Shown: positions 43,507 through 53,599, numbered from the stretch's first letter. The stretch is DNA of 63,571 nt from an uncultured Prevotellaceae bacterium (GCA_902775605.1 CACYNE010000011.1:1-63571); one strand, 5' to 3'. The notes: generated by a model from the sequence alone, not told the origin. Made by a program: numbers and translations.

Positions 43507-45684
43507 ATGAGAAAGAACGAACAATTAGATCATATTATTGACATCATTTGCCGGAATAAACTGGGCAATAGTATTGATGCGATGGAAAACTATATCTTGT
43601 CGCACCCAAGCCTGCCTGGTCAAGATGTTTTTTACGAGATAAAAAGTGACTATCATCTGATGGTTGACTATTTCAAGCGTGGATATGCTGATCCTCAGCG
43701 CGTCAAAGTGTATAGTCAATTGCTCAAGCGTCTCTATGTCTTTGCCACCAATACAGTTCTTTATAATCAGATCCAATTAAATTCATATTTGCAAGGAGTT
43801 TATCAGCGTCCTCGACAATTAAGAAATGATTGGTCTGTACAGTCTATCAAGAAACTCTTGGAATCGTATGTAACTGATTCTGCACTTCTGGAATTGGAGC
43901 CTCAGCATGTTGCTGCTGAGAAAAGCAAGGAGTTGAACCGACAGCATCTTAACTTGATGCATGATATCTTTGATTATATTCTGACCTCTAACCTTTGGAA
44001 TGATTCATTGTATGATGCCTTCTTGGATTTATTGCTATCACCGACGATAGATGTCAACGACCAATTACTGTTGGTGAGTGCCATCATGATGTCATCGCTG
44101 AACGTTTTCGATATTAATAAGTTCAAGGTGTTGACTTCTCTGTATCAACAAACAACGGATGTTCGGTTGCGCCAAAGAGCCTTGGTGGGGTGGGTGTTCT
44201 CGCTCGATATACAGAAAGAAGTGGTATATCCTGAAATGAAACAGATTGTCTATGACCTTTGTCATGATGAGGATTGTCTTCAGGAATTGACAGAACTTCA
44301 GATGCAGTTGTTTTTCTGCATCGATATAGACAGTGACCAGCGCACCATCCAAAATGAGATCATTCCAAATCTGATGAATGGCGGTCATCTGAAGATTTCG
44401 CAGAATGGTCTTGTGGAGACTGACGAAGATACGCTGGAGGATATCCTTCATCCGGAGGAGTCGGAGCGTAACATGGAGAAGATGGAAAAGAGCATGCATC
44501 GCATGTCTGAAATGCAGAAACAAGGTTCGGATATATACTTTGGCGGTTTCTCTCAGATGAAGCGTTTCCCCTTCTTCCAAAACTCCCTGTCAAACTGGTT
44601 TGCTCCCTTTAATCCGAATCATCCCGATATCAGCGCTATATGGAATGAAGCCAAGAACAGCAAGTTCCTGCACATGATTATCAATATGGGAGGCTTTTGC
44701 GATAGCGACCGCTATTCGTTTGTCTTGGCTTTCGAACAGGTAAGGAGCCATCTGCCTGCCAGTATGATGAAGATGATTGACGAGGGCCATGCAGCTCCTA
44801 TGCCCATTGGAGGCCAGATCGATAAAGAAGAGCGTAAGAAGCCCGCTTTTATCAGACGTATGTATCTCCAGAGCCTCTATCGTTTTTATCGCTTGCACTA
44901 CATGCGTCGTGAGTTTCCCAATCCGTTTGAAGACCAGTCAAAGTATCTGTTCTTTGCCAATGGATTGTTTTCAGGTACTCCTTTCGAGTGTCGCCTTCCA
45001 GAGGTCACTTCTTTCCTCTTGAAACGTCATCGTAAAGAGGAGGCATCCGATGTGTTGTTCAATAATGCAGGGGAATGTGACACTTACGATTACCATATAC
45101 TGAGCGCATATCTGGGTTCAGACCCCGAGATACATTATAGACGTGCGTTGGAGCTGATTCCAAATAATGAACGTGCCTTGTCGGGATTGGCCAAGTTGAT
45201 GTTCAGACAGTCAGAATATAAACAGGCTCTTGACATCTACCAGCAGTTGATGGAGATAAATCCTGAAAAGAAGTCATATCAGTTAAACAAGTCCGTTTGT
45301 CTTATCAATCTTCATCGCTATGACGAGGCAGAACTGATCCTGTTCCGTTTGAATTACGAGAATGCTGGTGATCAGAATGTGATTCGTGTGTTGGCATGGG
45401 CACTTACCTGCAACGGGAAATACGAGCAAGCCGGACGCCTATATCATCAATTGATGGCTGAAGATTCCCTTGTTGATGGCGATTTGATCAATTATGGTAT
45501 CTATCTTTGGCTTACAGGAAAGATAGGTGAGGCGGCCGATTGTTTCCGTACTTACAATAGCAAAAACTCGAATGATATTTGGAATTCTGTATCCAACCTG
45601 ATCAGTAAGGAAGAAAGACTGCTCAACAGGAATGGCATCTGTGAAGAAGAAATCACGATGATGTTCGACATCATTGGTGTTTAG
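43507..45684 (+). CDS. Large TPR-containing protein, unknown function
   Basis: A 725-residue protein with no signal peptide or membrane helix. The N-terminal and central parts (about 1-500) are helical with no family I recognise. The C-terminal part (about 530-690) holds several tetratricopeptide-like repeats (HYRRALELIPNNERALSGLAKLMFRQSEYKQALDIYQQLMEINPE is the clearest stretch, split here only for reading). It probably serves as a scaffold. The ATG at 43507 follows the binding-protein stop by 8 bases; the longer reading uses a TTG inside that gene. Its end overlaps the convergent acyltransferase gene by 14 bases. Confidence 0.78.
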   Translation: MRKNEQLDHIIDIICRNKLGNSIDAMENYILSHPSLPGQDVFYEIKSDYHLMVDYFKRGYADPQRVKVYSQLLKRLYVFATNTVLYNQIQLNSYLQGVYQRPRQLRNDWSVQSIKKLLESYVTDSALLELEPQHVAAEKSKELNRQHLNLMHDIFDYILTSNLWNDSLYDAFLDLLLSPTIDVNDQLLLVSAIMMSSLNVFDINKFKVLTSLYQQTTDVRLRQRALVGWVFSLDIQKEVVYPEMKQIVYDLCHDEDCLQELTELQMQLFFCIDIDSDQRTIQNEIIPNLMNGGHLKISQNGLVETDEDTLEDILHPEESERNMEKMEKSMHRMSEMQKQGSDIYFGGFSQMKRFPFFQNSLSNWFAPFNPNHPDISAIWNEAKNSKFLHMIINMGGFCDSDRYSFVLAFEQVRSHLPASMMKMIDEGHAAPMPIGGQIDKEERKKPAFIRRMYLQSLYRFYRLHYMRREFPNPFEDQSKYLFFANGLFSGTPFECRLPEVTSFLLKRHRKEEASDVLFNNAGECDTYDYHILSAYLGSDPEIHYRRALELIPNNERALSGLAKLMFRQSEYKQALDIYQQLMEINPEKKSYQLNKSVCLINLHRYDEAELILFRLNYENAGDQNVIRVLAWALTCNGKYEQAGRLYHQLMAEDSLVDGDLINYGIYLWLTGKIGEAADCFRTYNSKNSNDIWNSVSNLISKEERLLNRNGICEEEITMMFDIIGV

Positions 45685-46783
45685 TCTTCCACTTTTCTCC
45701 AATCCAGGTGCATCCTAAGGGTATGCCTATGCCAGCAATGGTGTAGAGTATCCAGAACGCATCCTCCTGTGAGTGTTCGTGAACCACCATGTGGCAACCT
45801 ATCTGCTGCATGTCAAGTCCGTAATACCATATCTTTATCAGGCTCACCACCTTGTATGCCACAATATGGAAAATAAAGATGTTTAGCGTATGGTCGCCTG
45901 TGTAAACAAGGAAGCGCTTTGCCCAATTGTCTCTTTTATCCAGTAGCATACTGATATTATATGTCATCAGGAATCCAAGAAAAGCAGGAACAGGAAGTGA
46001 TATGAACTGCTCAAAGTTTGCTTGCCAGCTCATGCTGGAAGGAAGATGGTACGAGAAGGAATAGACTATCGCAGCAAACACAACGCTTGTCCAGATGATA
46101 GCATGATGGCGCATCATCAAGGCTTTGTAACTATCGGCATATTGGCGGAAGATAAAACCGCAACCAAAGAAGAAACAGCCCATCATGTCGCGATAGCCAC
46201 CCTGAACCAAGGTGACAATTTTGAGTTTTTCGTAGCTTTTCCATCCGCAGAGCAGCAGTAAAATGAGGCAGATAAGGTAGGGGACTGCCTTCTTCCATTT
46301 CTCTGATTTGATGCCGCTGTCTAACACCTTATACAATATAAGGTATAGAATGCTGGCCACCAACAATCCACGGAAGAACCAGAAAGCACCGCAGAGGAAT
46401 GTATCATATCCGGCCATAGCCGTGAATATATTCCAAAGGTTCTGCTGTATTTGGTGCCAATTATATGGGTGAGTTACGCCTCCCATAGCATTGCCATAAG
46501 TCTCGTTCAGGATTCCAATCTTGAACATCAGGTTATGTAATGCAAGAAAAATGATGCTCCACTTTACAAATGGCACATAGAGTCCCTTGATGCGTTTCTT
46601 GATGAATGTGGCCTCGTCGTGAAGGTATTTTACTGAGAAAAAGTATCCTGCCGTGATAAAGAACAGAGGCATGTGAAACTCAAAAATGAATTTGTTCAGC
46701 CAGTTTGGTGCTTCGGCATGGGCAATAACCATTAATATAATGGCGATACCCTTGCTGATTGATATCACGGTGTTCCTACTCAT
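45671..46783 (-). CDS. Acyltransferase family 3 membrane protein
   Basis: A 370-residue integral membrane protein with about ten hydrophobic helices. It opens with the family signature SISKGIAIILMVIAHAE (catalytic-type His) and EFHMPLFFITAGYFF. Members O-acetylate or O-succinylate sugars of LPS, peptidoglycan or exopolysaccharides at the inner membrane. It is the last gene of the kdsA-kdsD-regulator-PLD unit, starting 10 bases after the PLD gene's stop, so modification of a surface glycan is a reasonable inference. Confidence 0.88.
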   Translation of the reverse strand: MSRNTVISISKGIAIILMVIAHAEAPNWLNKFIFEFHMPLFFITAGYFFSVKYLHDEATFIKKRIKGLYVPFVKWSIIFLALHNLMFKIGILNETYGNAMGGVTHPYNWHQIQQNLWNIFTAMAGYDTFLCGAFWFFRGLLVASILYLILYKVLDSGIKSEKWKKAVPYLICLILLLLCGWKSYEKLKIVTLVQGGYRDMMGCFFFGCGFIFRQYADSYKALMMRHHAIIWTSVVFAAIVYSFSYHLPSSMSWQANFEQFISLPVPAFLGFLMTYNISMLLDKRDNWAKRFLVYTGDHTLNIFIFHIVAYKVVSLIKIWYYGLDMQQIGCHMVVHEHSQEDAFWILYTIAGIGIPLGCTWIGEKWKTKHQ

Positions 46784-46793
46784 TCTCTATCTA

Positions 46794-48089
46794 TTATAAG
46801 AAAGGTCTCAGCAAATGAGCGAACCATCCTCTGAATCTCTGCCAGGGAGTTCTGAACTCCTTCCATATCTCTGGTGTCAGATAGACGCTCTCGTGCTTGT
46901 CGCGCTCAAACATATCGTCCAGTTCCTTCGTGGTGCAAGAGTCGATGATGACCGCATTCTCCTCATAGTCAAAGCGCATGCTTCGTGCATCCAGGTTCGT
47001 GCTTCCCACGGTACAGAACTTGCCGTCCACCATCATAATCTTTGAGTGGTGAAAGCCCGGCTGATACAACCATACGTTAGCGCCCCGTTTCATCAGCTTA
47101 TGTGCATTATAGAAGGCACAGTCGGGCGTCAGGGGAATGTCACTCTTGGCCGACAGCATGATATCCACCTTGATGCCACGCTTGATGGCACGCTTGATGG
47201 CCTTGTTGACAGACGGAATTAGGGTGAAATAGGGGTTGATGATGTGGATAGAGTCCTGGGCATCGTCAATGGCGTTGATATAGAAATAGCGCATCACATC
47301 ATTGGTGGTGCGGGGTTCGCGATTGATGATGCCCACCGTCTTCTGTCCCTTTGTGGCTGTCGTGTCGGGCTTCAGTCCCTTGGTGTCCGCCTCTTCATAG
47401 GCGCGGAAGTACTGAGGCTGCGTGCGTAGCTCCTCGCCCGTGGCCTTTTGCCAGATGCGCGCAAAGATGAGTTGCAGGTCATCGACCACACCACCTTCCA
47501 GTCGGCAGTGCATATCGCGCCAAGCACCCACCTGTTCCGTACCGTTTATATAATAGTCGGCCACGTTCATGCCACCCGTATAGGCAATCCTTCCATCGAT
47601 GACCACTATCTTGCGGTGGTCACGCGGCCAGATATGGTTCACCCAGGGAAAGCGGATAGGGTCAAACTCTACAATATCGATGCTGTCGGCACGCAACGCC
47701 TCCAGATGGTGCTTCTTCAGTGGCTGGTTGTTCGAGTCGTTGCCGAATCCGTCGAACATCGCATGAATCTCCACGCCCTCGCGCCTCTTCTCCTTCAGGA
47801 TGTCGAAGAGCAGCATGGCAATCGAGTCGTTGCGAAAGTTGAAGTATTCCAGGTGAACACTGTGCTTGGCCTGACGGATGGCCTCGAACATGTCGTCGAA
47901 CTTCTCCTGGCCAGACATCAGGAGCGTCACGCTGTTGTTCTTCGTAAACTGTATGCCGTAGTCCTCCAGTTGTGCCTGGATAAGTTCATCCGATGAGGGA
48001 TTCGTGTTGTCCTGAGCGTATATGCTGATGCAGCATGAAACAAGGGCAATGGCCATTGCCCTGATTCTTTTATCTATAGGTATTATCAT
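46794..48089 (-). CDS. Secreted phospholipase D / cardiolipin synthase-like protein
   Basis: A 431-residue PLD-superfamily protein with both HKD motifs: HRKIVVIDGRIAYTGGMN (about 155-172) and HSKIMMVDGKFCTVGSTNLD (about 345-364). In place of the two membrane helices of ClsA it has a signal-peptide-like start (MAIALVSCCISIYAQD), so it probably acts in the periplasm, on phospholipid exchange or cardiolipin formation. Its ATG overlaps the stop of the upstream regulator gene (ATGA). Phospholipase or transphosphatidylase activity cannot be separated by sequence. Confidence 0.87.
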   Translation of the reverse strand: MIIPIDKRIRAMAIALVSCCISIYAQDNTNPSSDELIQAQLEDYGIQFTKNNSVTLLMSGQEKFDDMFEAIRQAKHSVHLEYFNFRNDSIAMLLFDILKEKRREGVEIHAMFDGFGNDSNNQPLKKHHLEALRADSIDIVEFDPIRFPWVNHIWPRDHRKIVVIDGRIAYTGGMNVADYYINGTEQVGAWRDMHCRLEGGVVDDLQLIFARIWQKATGEELRTQPQYFRAYEEADTKGLKPDTTATKGQKTVGIINREPRTTNDVMRYFYINAIDDAQDSIHIINPYFTLIPSVNKAIKRAIKRGIKVDIMLSAKSDIPLTPDCAFYNAHKLMKRGANVWLYQPGFHHSKIMMVDGKFCTVGSTNLDARSMRFDYEENAVIIDSCTTKELDDMFERDKHESVYLTPEIWKEFRTPWQRFRGWFAHLLRPFL

Positions 48090-51000
48090 CTTCTGTATTT
48101 CAATCTGTACTCCGACGGCGACATGCCAAATCTCTCTTTGAAGACATTGATGAAATGCTCGCCCGTGGCAAAGCCGACGTGGTTGGCCAGCTCGCTCATA
48201 TTGATATTGGTGCGCTGCAGCAGGATGCAGGCGTGCTTCAGGCGCAGGTCGCGCACCACCTCGGCAGGCGTACGTCCAGTAATCTCGCGCACCTTCTGGA
48301 ACAGCGGCTTCATGCTCATGCCCATGGCTGATGCCATATCCTCCAGGTTGATGGTGCCGCGGTTCATGTTCTGCTTCACATATTGCTCGATGCTCTTCAG
48401 CAACTGATGATCCATGGTGTCCGACATGCTGTACTTCTCGTGCATCTCGTCGTGGTCATTGCCAAACATATAGTTGTTCTCGATGGCATCGCTGCTGTGG
48501 TCTCTCACCACGCGCAGGCTGACAGTCCTCAGCTGTTCGTCTTCCTCGATGGCCACAGACGAGTTGATGGTAGCCAGGTCCATGCTCTCCGTTGCCGTCG
48601 TCATGCTCGAGTTCCTGTCTTCCAACTGACGTGTCTCAGCACCCTCAATCAGGTCGCTATTCACTTCAAGCGGTCCGATGCCCAGCAACTTGTTGAATCG
48701 CATGATGGCCTCCTGAATATTGAAAGGCTTAGCCAGATAGTCGTCGGCAGCCATGGTGATGTTTTGGTTCTTCATCTCCTGACCAGAGAGCTTGGTGTCG
48801 GTCACCAACACAAACTTAATCCTGTTCAGGGTGGGGTGCATCTTGATGTTGTTACACAGCTCACTACCCGTAAAGTCGTCCATGTCCTGCTTACAGATCA
48901 CCAGATCGGGCATCATGGCCTCAATCTCTGCTGCAGCCTTGCGGATGTTGTCGTAAGGATGGAAGTCATAGACATACTTCAGGCGTGAATAGATAAACTG
49001 GGTAAACTCCTGGTTGTTGTCGATGAACACTACGCGCAGCTTGGCCGTAGGCAGCTCAGTCTGATAGGGCCTGATCTCCGATGTCAACTCATCGTTGAGC
49101 ACCTCGGGCAAACTCATCTCGCCGTTGCTGTTCAGTTCATAGAACCTGTGAACATTCTTCTTCGCCTTCTCCTCAGGATTCTCAAGAGCCATCTGCATGT
49201 CGCTCACGCGGGTGATGACTTGCAGCATCTGAGAGTGGAGGGTGTTCAGTTGTTCACGCTCTTCTAAGGTGCTTTCGCGCTCCGACAGATTCATGATGAT
49301 GGTTGTCATGCGCGACATAGGCTGACGCAGGTCATCACTTGCAGCCTTGATTTCCTCCTTCTGGCGCGACAGCTCCAGCAGGATGGCGTTCTTCTTCTTC
49401 CAGAGTGCACGAATCTCGTTCATGCCCTGTTTCCACAGATAGATGGTTACAATCAGGATGATGGCATAGACCACCAGCATCCACCACTGCAGGAACCAAG
49501 GCTTTCTGATGACAATCTCGATGACACGCTCCTGGTTACTCACGGCACCCTCGGCGCTGATGGCCTTCACATGCAGTTTATAGGTGCCCGAAGGAATATC
49601 CGTAAAGGTGACGCCGTGCTTCATGGCGTCGCCGTCGTGCCACATCTTGTCCAGTCCCTCCATCATATACATGAACTGCAGGCGTTCGCTCTGGTTGTAA
49701 TTGCCGGCGGCAAACTTGATAGTAAACGTGTTCTGGTCGCTGTTCAGCTCAATGTGGTTACTCTCGTTGAGGGCCTGCTGCAGGGGCACGTTGCCGTCGT
49801 AGGCATGACCCGTCAGAATCTCCTCCTCGCCAATGAAGAGCTGGGTCAGCATTACGCGAGGCAGACTCTCCGTCTCGTCGGCTGTTCTCTTTCTCACCCA
49901 GTTGATGCCGTTCAGTCCGCCGAAATACACGTTGCCGTCGCTCTTCACCATCATCGCACCTATGTTGAACTCATCACTTTGCAGTCCGTCGTCGTGCGAG
50001 TAGTTATAGAGACCGTAGTTGTATGTGCCGTCCTCATGGTTTCTCTGTGTCACAATGCGGCACAGACCATTACTCGTTGAAATCCATACGTTCTTGTTCT
50101 TGTCCTCGGCAATGCCGCAGATGTTATTATTGCACAGACCGTTCTTCTCTGTCAGATAGTCCAGCACGTCGTTCTCAGGATTATAGATGTTCACACCCTC
50201 ACGTGTGCCCACCCAGATAAGGCCTCTCGAGTCCTCAAACACCTGAGTGATGTAGTTGTTCGTAAATTTCGACAGGTTGGTCGAGTTGCCCGTATAGTAC
50301 TTCATCTCCGAGGTCGAGATGTTGAGGATGATGAGGCCCTCAGACGTGCCAATCAGCATCTTGTTGCCCTTGGCATAGAACAGCGAGGTGATATAGTTCA
50401 CCCTGATCTTGCCGTTCTCACGCGTATAACTTGAGAACTGGTTGCTGCGGGGATTGAACACCTGCAGGCCGCCGTCCGTCGCAATCCACAGGTTGTTCAT
50501 CTTGTCCGATGCCAAAGCGTGGATATGGTCGTCAATCAGCGTGTGACGTGTGCTGTCGATGGCCACGGAATAGATCTTGGTCACACCATCCTTGATGCGT
50601 GTCAGACCATTCTGCTGCGAACCCACCCAGAGGCTGCCGTCGTTGGTGTATGCCAGTGCCGACACCTTCAGGCTGGCCAACTGACCTTCATAGTTCAGCA
50701 GACCGTCATCGCTCGTTCCGTACCAGATGTTGCCGTCGCCGTCCTGTGCCAGTGCCGTGATGTCGCCAATGGGGTCGGCCTCAAACTTATAGATGTTCTG
50801 TCCTGTATAGGCCACACCCGACTTGGCGGTACCCACCCAGAGCAAATCCGTGTCGTCCACATAGATGCTGCGCACGCCGATATTGTTTCTCGTCATGCGG
50901 AAGGTACTCATGCTCTTGATGTTGATGGGCTCCATTTCGTGCGTGTTGACGTTGATGCGCATCAGTCCGTGACGGTTTGTGCCCACCCAGATGTTGCCAG

Positions 51001-51841
51001 AGCGGTCGCCGCCAATAGCGTTGACGGCATGGTCCACGGTGACGCCCGACAAGCCCAGCTGGTCGCCAATATGCGTGTCCCAGGTGTTGGCCTTCTTATG
51101 ATAGAGGAATAGCGTGCCCTGACCATAGAGCCACAAGTTGTCCATCTGGTCGGCAAACACGCGCAGCGTCTTGGTGTTTCTCAACTTCTGCTGAGCAATA
51201 TCCGTGTTCTTCCACACCACATGCTGCTGAGGCACCACGTCGCAGCACACGATTTTTCCGTCGTCATAGACCAGGATGGTGCCGTCCTTGCACTCGCCAA
51301 TCGAGCAGATGTTGCCCTGCGGAATGCCGTTGGCGTCGTTGGTATAGCTGAACTCATAGTGCAACTGCTGCTGCATGTTATAGCAGATGACGCCTCGTCC
51401 TACAACATAGCCCCACAGGTTCTTGTGATGGTCGATATAGATGATCGAGGGCACATCCTTCATGCCTATTTTCGAGAACACCATGCGCATGTCGCGCTCG
51501 AAGCTCTCCGACTGCGGATGATAGATGCAGTAGTCGGCGGGAGTCTTAATCCAAAGATCGCCATCCATCTCCTGGATGCTCTCAATATAGCTGTCGGGCA
51601 GCGACGAACCATCCTGCGAGTCGCACTGGAAGTGCTTGTAGATATAGCCGTCGTAGCGATAGAGTCCGGCAGGCGTGCCAAACCACATGAATCCGCGTGA
51701 GTCTTTCAGAATGCAGTTCACCTGACTCGAAGTGAGTCCCTGGCGAGCATCGAGAATCTTGAATATCTTGTCAAGCGATACCGCAGAGAGTGGCGTGCAG
51801 ACTGCCAGAATGAGTAATATTAGTTTTTTTAGGACTTTCAT
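48086..51841 (-). CDS. HTCS-like propeller regulator with degenerate phosphorelay and AraC domain
   Basis: A 1251-residue single-polypeptide regulator. A signal sequence (about 1-22), a periplasmic 14-bladed-type propeller region of Reg_prop repeats (GNIWVGTNRHG, LLWVGTAKSG, NLWIATDGG, LIWVGTREG), a Y_Y_Y domain (about 690-775), one membrane helix (about 780-803), a coiled coil, a receiver-like domain (about 933-1050) and an AraC DNA-binding domain (about 1150-1251). Unlike classical HTCS the H-box reads SDDLRQPM with Asp836 in place of the phosphorylated His, the HATPase domain is absent, and the receiver has Lys984 where the phosphorylated Asp should be. Signalling must be conformational. 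No SusC/SusD pair lies nearby; it sits between kdsD and the PLD gene. Confidence 0.88.
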   Translation of the reverse strand: MKVLKKLILLILAVCTPLSAVSLDKIFKILDARQGLTSSQVNCILKDSRGFMWFGTPAGLYRYDGYIYKHFQCDSQDGSSLPDSYIESIQEMDGDLWIKTPADYCIYHPQSESFERDMRMVFSKIGMKDVPSIIYIDHHKNLWGYVVGRGVICYNMQQQLHYEFSYTNDANGIPQGNICSIGECKDGTILVYDDGKIVCCDVVPQQHVVWKNTDIAQQKLRNTKTLRVFADQMDNLWLYGQGTLFLYHKKANTWDTHIGDQLGLSGVTVDHAVNAIGGDRSGNIWVGTNRHGLMRINVNTHEMEPINIKSMSTFRMTRNNIGVRSIYVDDTDLLWVGTAKSGVAYTGQNIYKFEADPIGDITALAQDGDGNIWYGTSDDGLLNYEGQLASLKVSALAYTNDGSLWVGSQQNGLTRIKDGVTKIYSVAIDSTRHTLIDDHIHALASDKMNNLWIATDGGLQVFNPRSNQFSSYTRENGKIRVNYITSLFYAKGNKMLIGTSEGLIILNISTSEMKYYTGNSTNLSKFTNNYITQVFEDSRGLIWVGTREGVNIYNPENDVLDYLTEKNGLCNNNICGIAEDKNKNVWISTSNGLCRIVTQRNHEDGTYNYGLYNYSHDDGLQSDEFNIGAMMVKSDGNVYFGGLNGINWVRKRTADETESLPRVMLTQLFIGEEEILTGHAYDGNVPLQQALNESNHIELNSDQNTFTIKFAAGNYNQSERLQFMYMMEGLDKMWHDGDAMKHGVTFTDIPSGTYKLHVKAISAEGAVSNQERVIEIVIRKPWFLQWWMLVVYAIILIVTIYLWKQGMNEIRALWKKKNAILLELSRQKEEIKAASDDLRQPMSRMTTIIMNLSERESTLEEREQLNTLHSQMLQVITRVSDMQMALENPEEKAKKNVHRFYELNSNGEMSLPEVLNDELTSEIRPYQTELPTAKLRVVFIDNNQEFTQFIYSRLKYVYDFHPYDNIRKAAAEIEAMMPDLVICKQDMDDFTGSELCNNIKMHPTLNRIKFVLVTDTKLSGQEMKNQNITMAADDYLAKPFNIQEAIMRFNKLLGIGPLEVNSDLIEGAETRQLEDRNSSMTTATESMDLATINSSVAIEEDEQLRTVSLRVVRDHSSDAIENNYMFGNDHDEMHEKYSMSDTMDHQLLKSIEQYVKQNMNRGTINLEDMASAMGMSMKPLFQKVREITGRTPAEVVRDLRLKHACILLQRTNINMSELANHVGFATGEHFINVFKERFGMSPSEYRLKYRR

Positions 51842-51863
51842 ATCAGTTGTCAGTTCTTACTAT

Positions 51864-52811
51864 CTATAGCATGCACGAATAGTGGTCAACGACGCCCAGC
51901 AACCTGTTGTCTTCGCTGACCACGAGTACTGAGTGAATCTTGTATTCCTGCATGATACGTTGTATTTCCGTAATTTTTGTTTCCAGGCTCACCGTCTTGG
52001 GCTTGCGGGTCATGATGTCGCTCACCGTGTGGTTGAAGAAGTCAGCCTTCCAGCGCTCGATGGCTCTTCGTATGTCGCCGTCGGTGATCAGTCCGGCAAT
52101 CTTGCCGTCCACCTCGGCCACACCCAGTCCCAGCTTGCCTTCGCTCACCAGCATGATGGCCGTGCCCAGCAGTGTCTCTGGTGCAAACACGGGCAGTTCG
52201 TCCGATCGCATAACGTCCTGTGCCGTTGTCAGCAGTCGCTTGCCCAGCTCGCCACCGGGGTGGAAGTGTGCAAAGTCCTGCGGACGGAAGTTGCGCTTCT
52301 GCATCAGGGCGATGGCCAGCGCGTCGCCCATGGCCAGCGTGGCCGTGGTGCTGCTGGTGGGTGCCAGGTTCAGCGGGCATGCCTCTTTGCTGACGCCCAC
52401 ATAGAGGTGATAGGTGGAGTATTTGGCCAGGAGCGATGCGGGGTTGCCGCTCATGCCGATGATGGGTATTCTCATGTGGAGCACCATGGGGATGAACCTC
52501 AGCAGTTCGTCCGTCTGACCAGAGTTTGAGATGGCTATCACCACATCGTCGCTGGTCATCACGCCTAGGTCGCCATGATAGACGTCCAGGGGATTGATGA
52601 AGAACGAGGGCGTGCCTGTTGACGACAGTGTGGCAGCTATCTTGGCACCAATGTGTCCGCTCTTGCCCACGCCAGTGACCACCACCTTGCCCTTACACTG
52701 AAGAATGAGGTCAACGGCCAGGTCGAAGTTCTCGTCAATCTTGGGAATCAACTCCAACAGGGCCTCAGCCTCGTCTTTGATGGCTTGTATGCCGTATTCT
52801 CTTGTTGTCAT
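51864..52811 (-). CDS. kdsD: Arabinose-5-phosphate isomerase KdsD
   Basis: A 315-residue enzyme. The SIS domain (about 30-175) includes VVTGVGKSGHIGAKIAATLSS and LAPTSSTTATLAMGDALA; two CBS domains follow (about 200-315). It converts ribulose-5-phosphate to arabinose-5-phosphate for Kdo synthesis. The HFHPGGELGKRLL motif is typical. Its ATG overlaps the kdsA stop (ATGA), so the two Kdo enzymes are made together. Confidence 0.95.
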   Translation of the reverse strand: MTTREYGIQAIKDEAEALLELIPKIDENFDLAVDLILQCKGKVVVTGVGKSGHIGAKIAATLSSTGTPSFFINPLDVYHGDLGVMTSDDVVIAISNSGQTDELLRFIPMVLHMRIPIIGMSGNPASLLAKYSTYHLYVGVSKEACPLNLAPTSSTTATLAMGDALAIALMQKRNFRPQDFAHFHPGGELGKRLLTTAQDVMRSDELPVFAPETLLGTAIMLVSEGKLGLGVAEVDGKIAGLITDGDIRRAIERWKADFFNHTVSDIMTRKPKTVSLETKITEIQRIMQEYKIHSVLVVSEDNRLLGVVDHYSCML

Positions 52812-53569
52812 GCGATGATTTTCTTTACGAGGTCCTCCAGTTTGTCCAGTTCCAGCATGTTGGCTGCATCACTCAGTCCTTCGTCTGGGGTGGGGTGCAC
52901 CTCAAAGAAATAACCTGTGGCGCCAAAAGCCTTGGCGGCCAGTGCCATCGAGGGCACGAAGCGACGGTCGCCGCCTGTCTTGCCACCCTTGGCGTCGGGA
53001 CGCTGCACGCTGTGAGTACAGTCCATGATGACCGTGGGCACCAGCTCCAGCATGTCGCTGATGTTACGGAAGTCCACCACCAGATTGCCATAGCCCATCA
53101 TGTTGCCGCGCTCCGTGAGCCACACGTCCTTGGCGCCAGCCTCGCGGGCCTTTTCCACGGGATACTTCATGTCTCGTCCGCCCAGGAACTGCGCCTTCTT
53201 GATGTTCACCGTCTTGCCCGTCTTGGCAGCGGCCACCAGCAAGTCTGTCTGGCGACAGAGGAATGCGGGAATCTGAATCACATCGACCACCTGGCCCGTA
53301 GGCTCTGCCTGCCAGGCTTCGTGGATGTCGGTCAGCACCTTCAGGCCGTATTTCGCCTTGACGTCGGCCAGCATCTGCAGACCTTTGTCTATGCCAGGAC
53401 CTCTGAACGAGTGGATGGATGTGCGGTTGGCCTTGTCGAATGAGGCCTTGAATATGATGTCTGTGCCCAACTTCTCATTGATGTCCACCAGTTTCTTGGC
53501 AACAGTGTCCAGCAACTCGGCCGACTCAATGACGCAGGGACCTGCAATAAATTTTATTTTGTTCTCCAT
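52808..53569 (-). CDS. kdsA: 3-deoxy-8-phosphooctulonate synthase KdsA
   Basis: A 253-residue enzyme starting MENKIKFIAGPCVIES, with KASFDKANRTSIHSFRGPG, ERGNMMGYGNLVVDFRN and the C-terminal FFEVHPTPDEGLSDAANML. It joins phosphoenolpyruvate to arabinose-5-phosphate to form Kdo-8-phosphate for the LPS core. I chose the ATG at 53569 because the longer reading starts with a TTG 5 bases from the promoter element 53592-53599. It leads the operon kdsA-kdsD-regulator-PLD-acyltransferase. Confidence 0.96.
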   Translation of the reverse strand: MENKIKFIAGPCVIESAELLDTVAKKLVDINEKLGTDIIFKASFDKANRTSIHSFRGPGIDKGLQMLADVKAKYGLKVLTDIHEAWQAEPTGQVVDVIQIPAFLCRQTDLLVAAAKTGKTVNIKKAQFLGGRDMKYPVEKAREAGAKDVWLTERGNMMGYGNLVVDFRNISDMLELVPTVIMDCTHSVQRPDAKGGKTGGDRRFVPSMALAAKAFGATGYFFEVHPTPDEGLSDAANMLELDKLEDLVKKIIA

Positions 53570-53591
53570 AAGAATAATGTCTTCCAACGTG

Positions 53592-53599
53592 CAAAGATA
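53592..53599 (-). promoter_or_regulatory. -7 element of the kdsA operon promoter
   Basis: TATCTTTG on the minus strand, 22 bases upstream of the kdsA ATG. Confidence 0.6.

Noticed and set aside
48086-51841. A polysaccharide utilisation locus around the propeller regulator
   Set aside because: No SusC/SusD-like or glycoside hydrolase genes lie near it; the xylan-type enzymes are 35 kb away and lack SusC/D as well.
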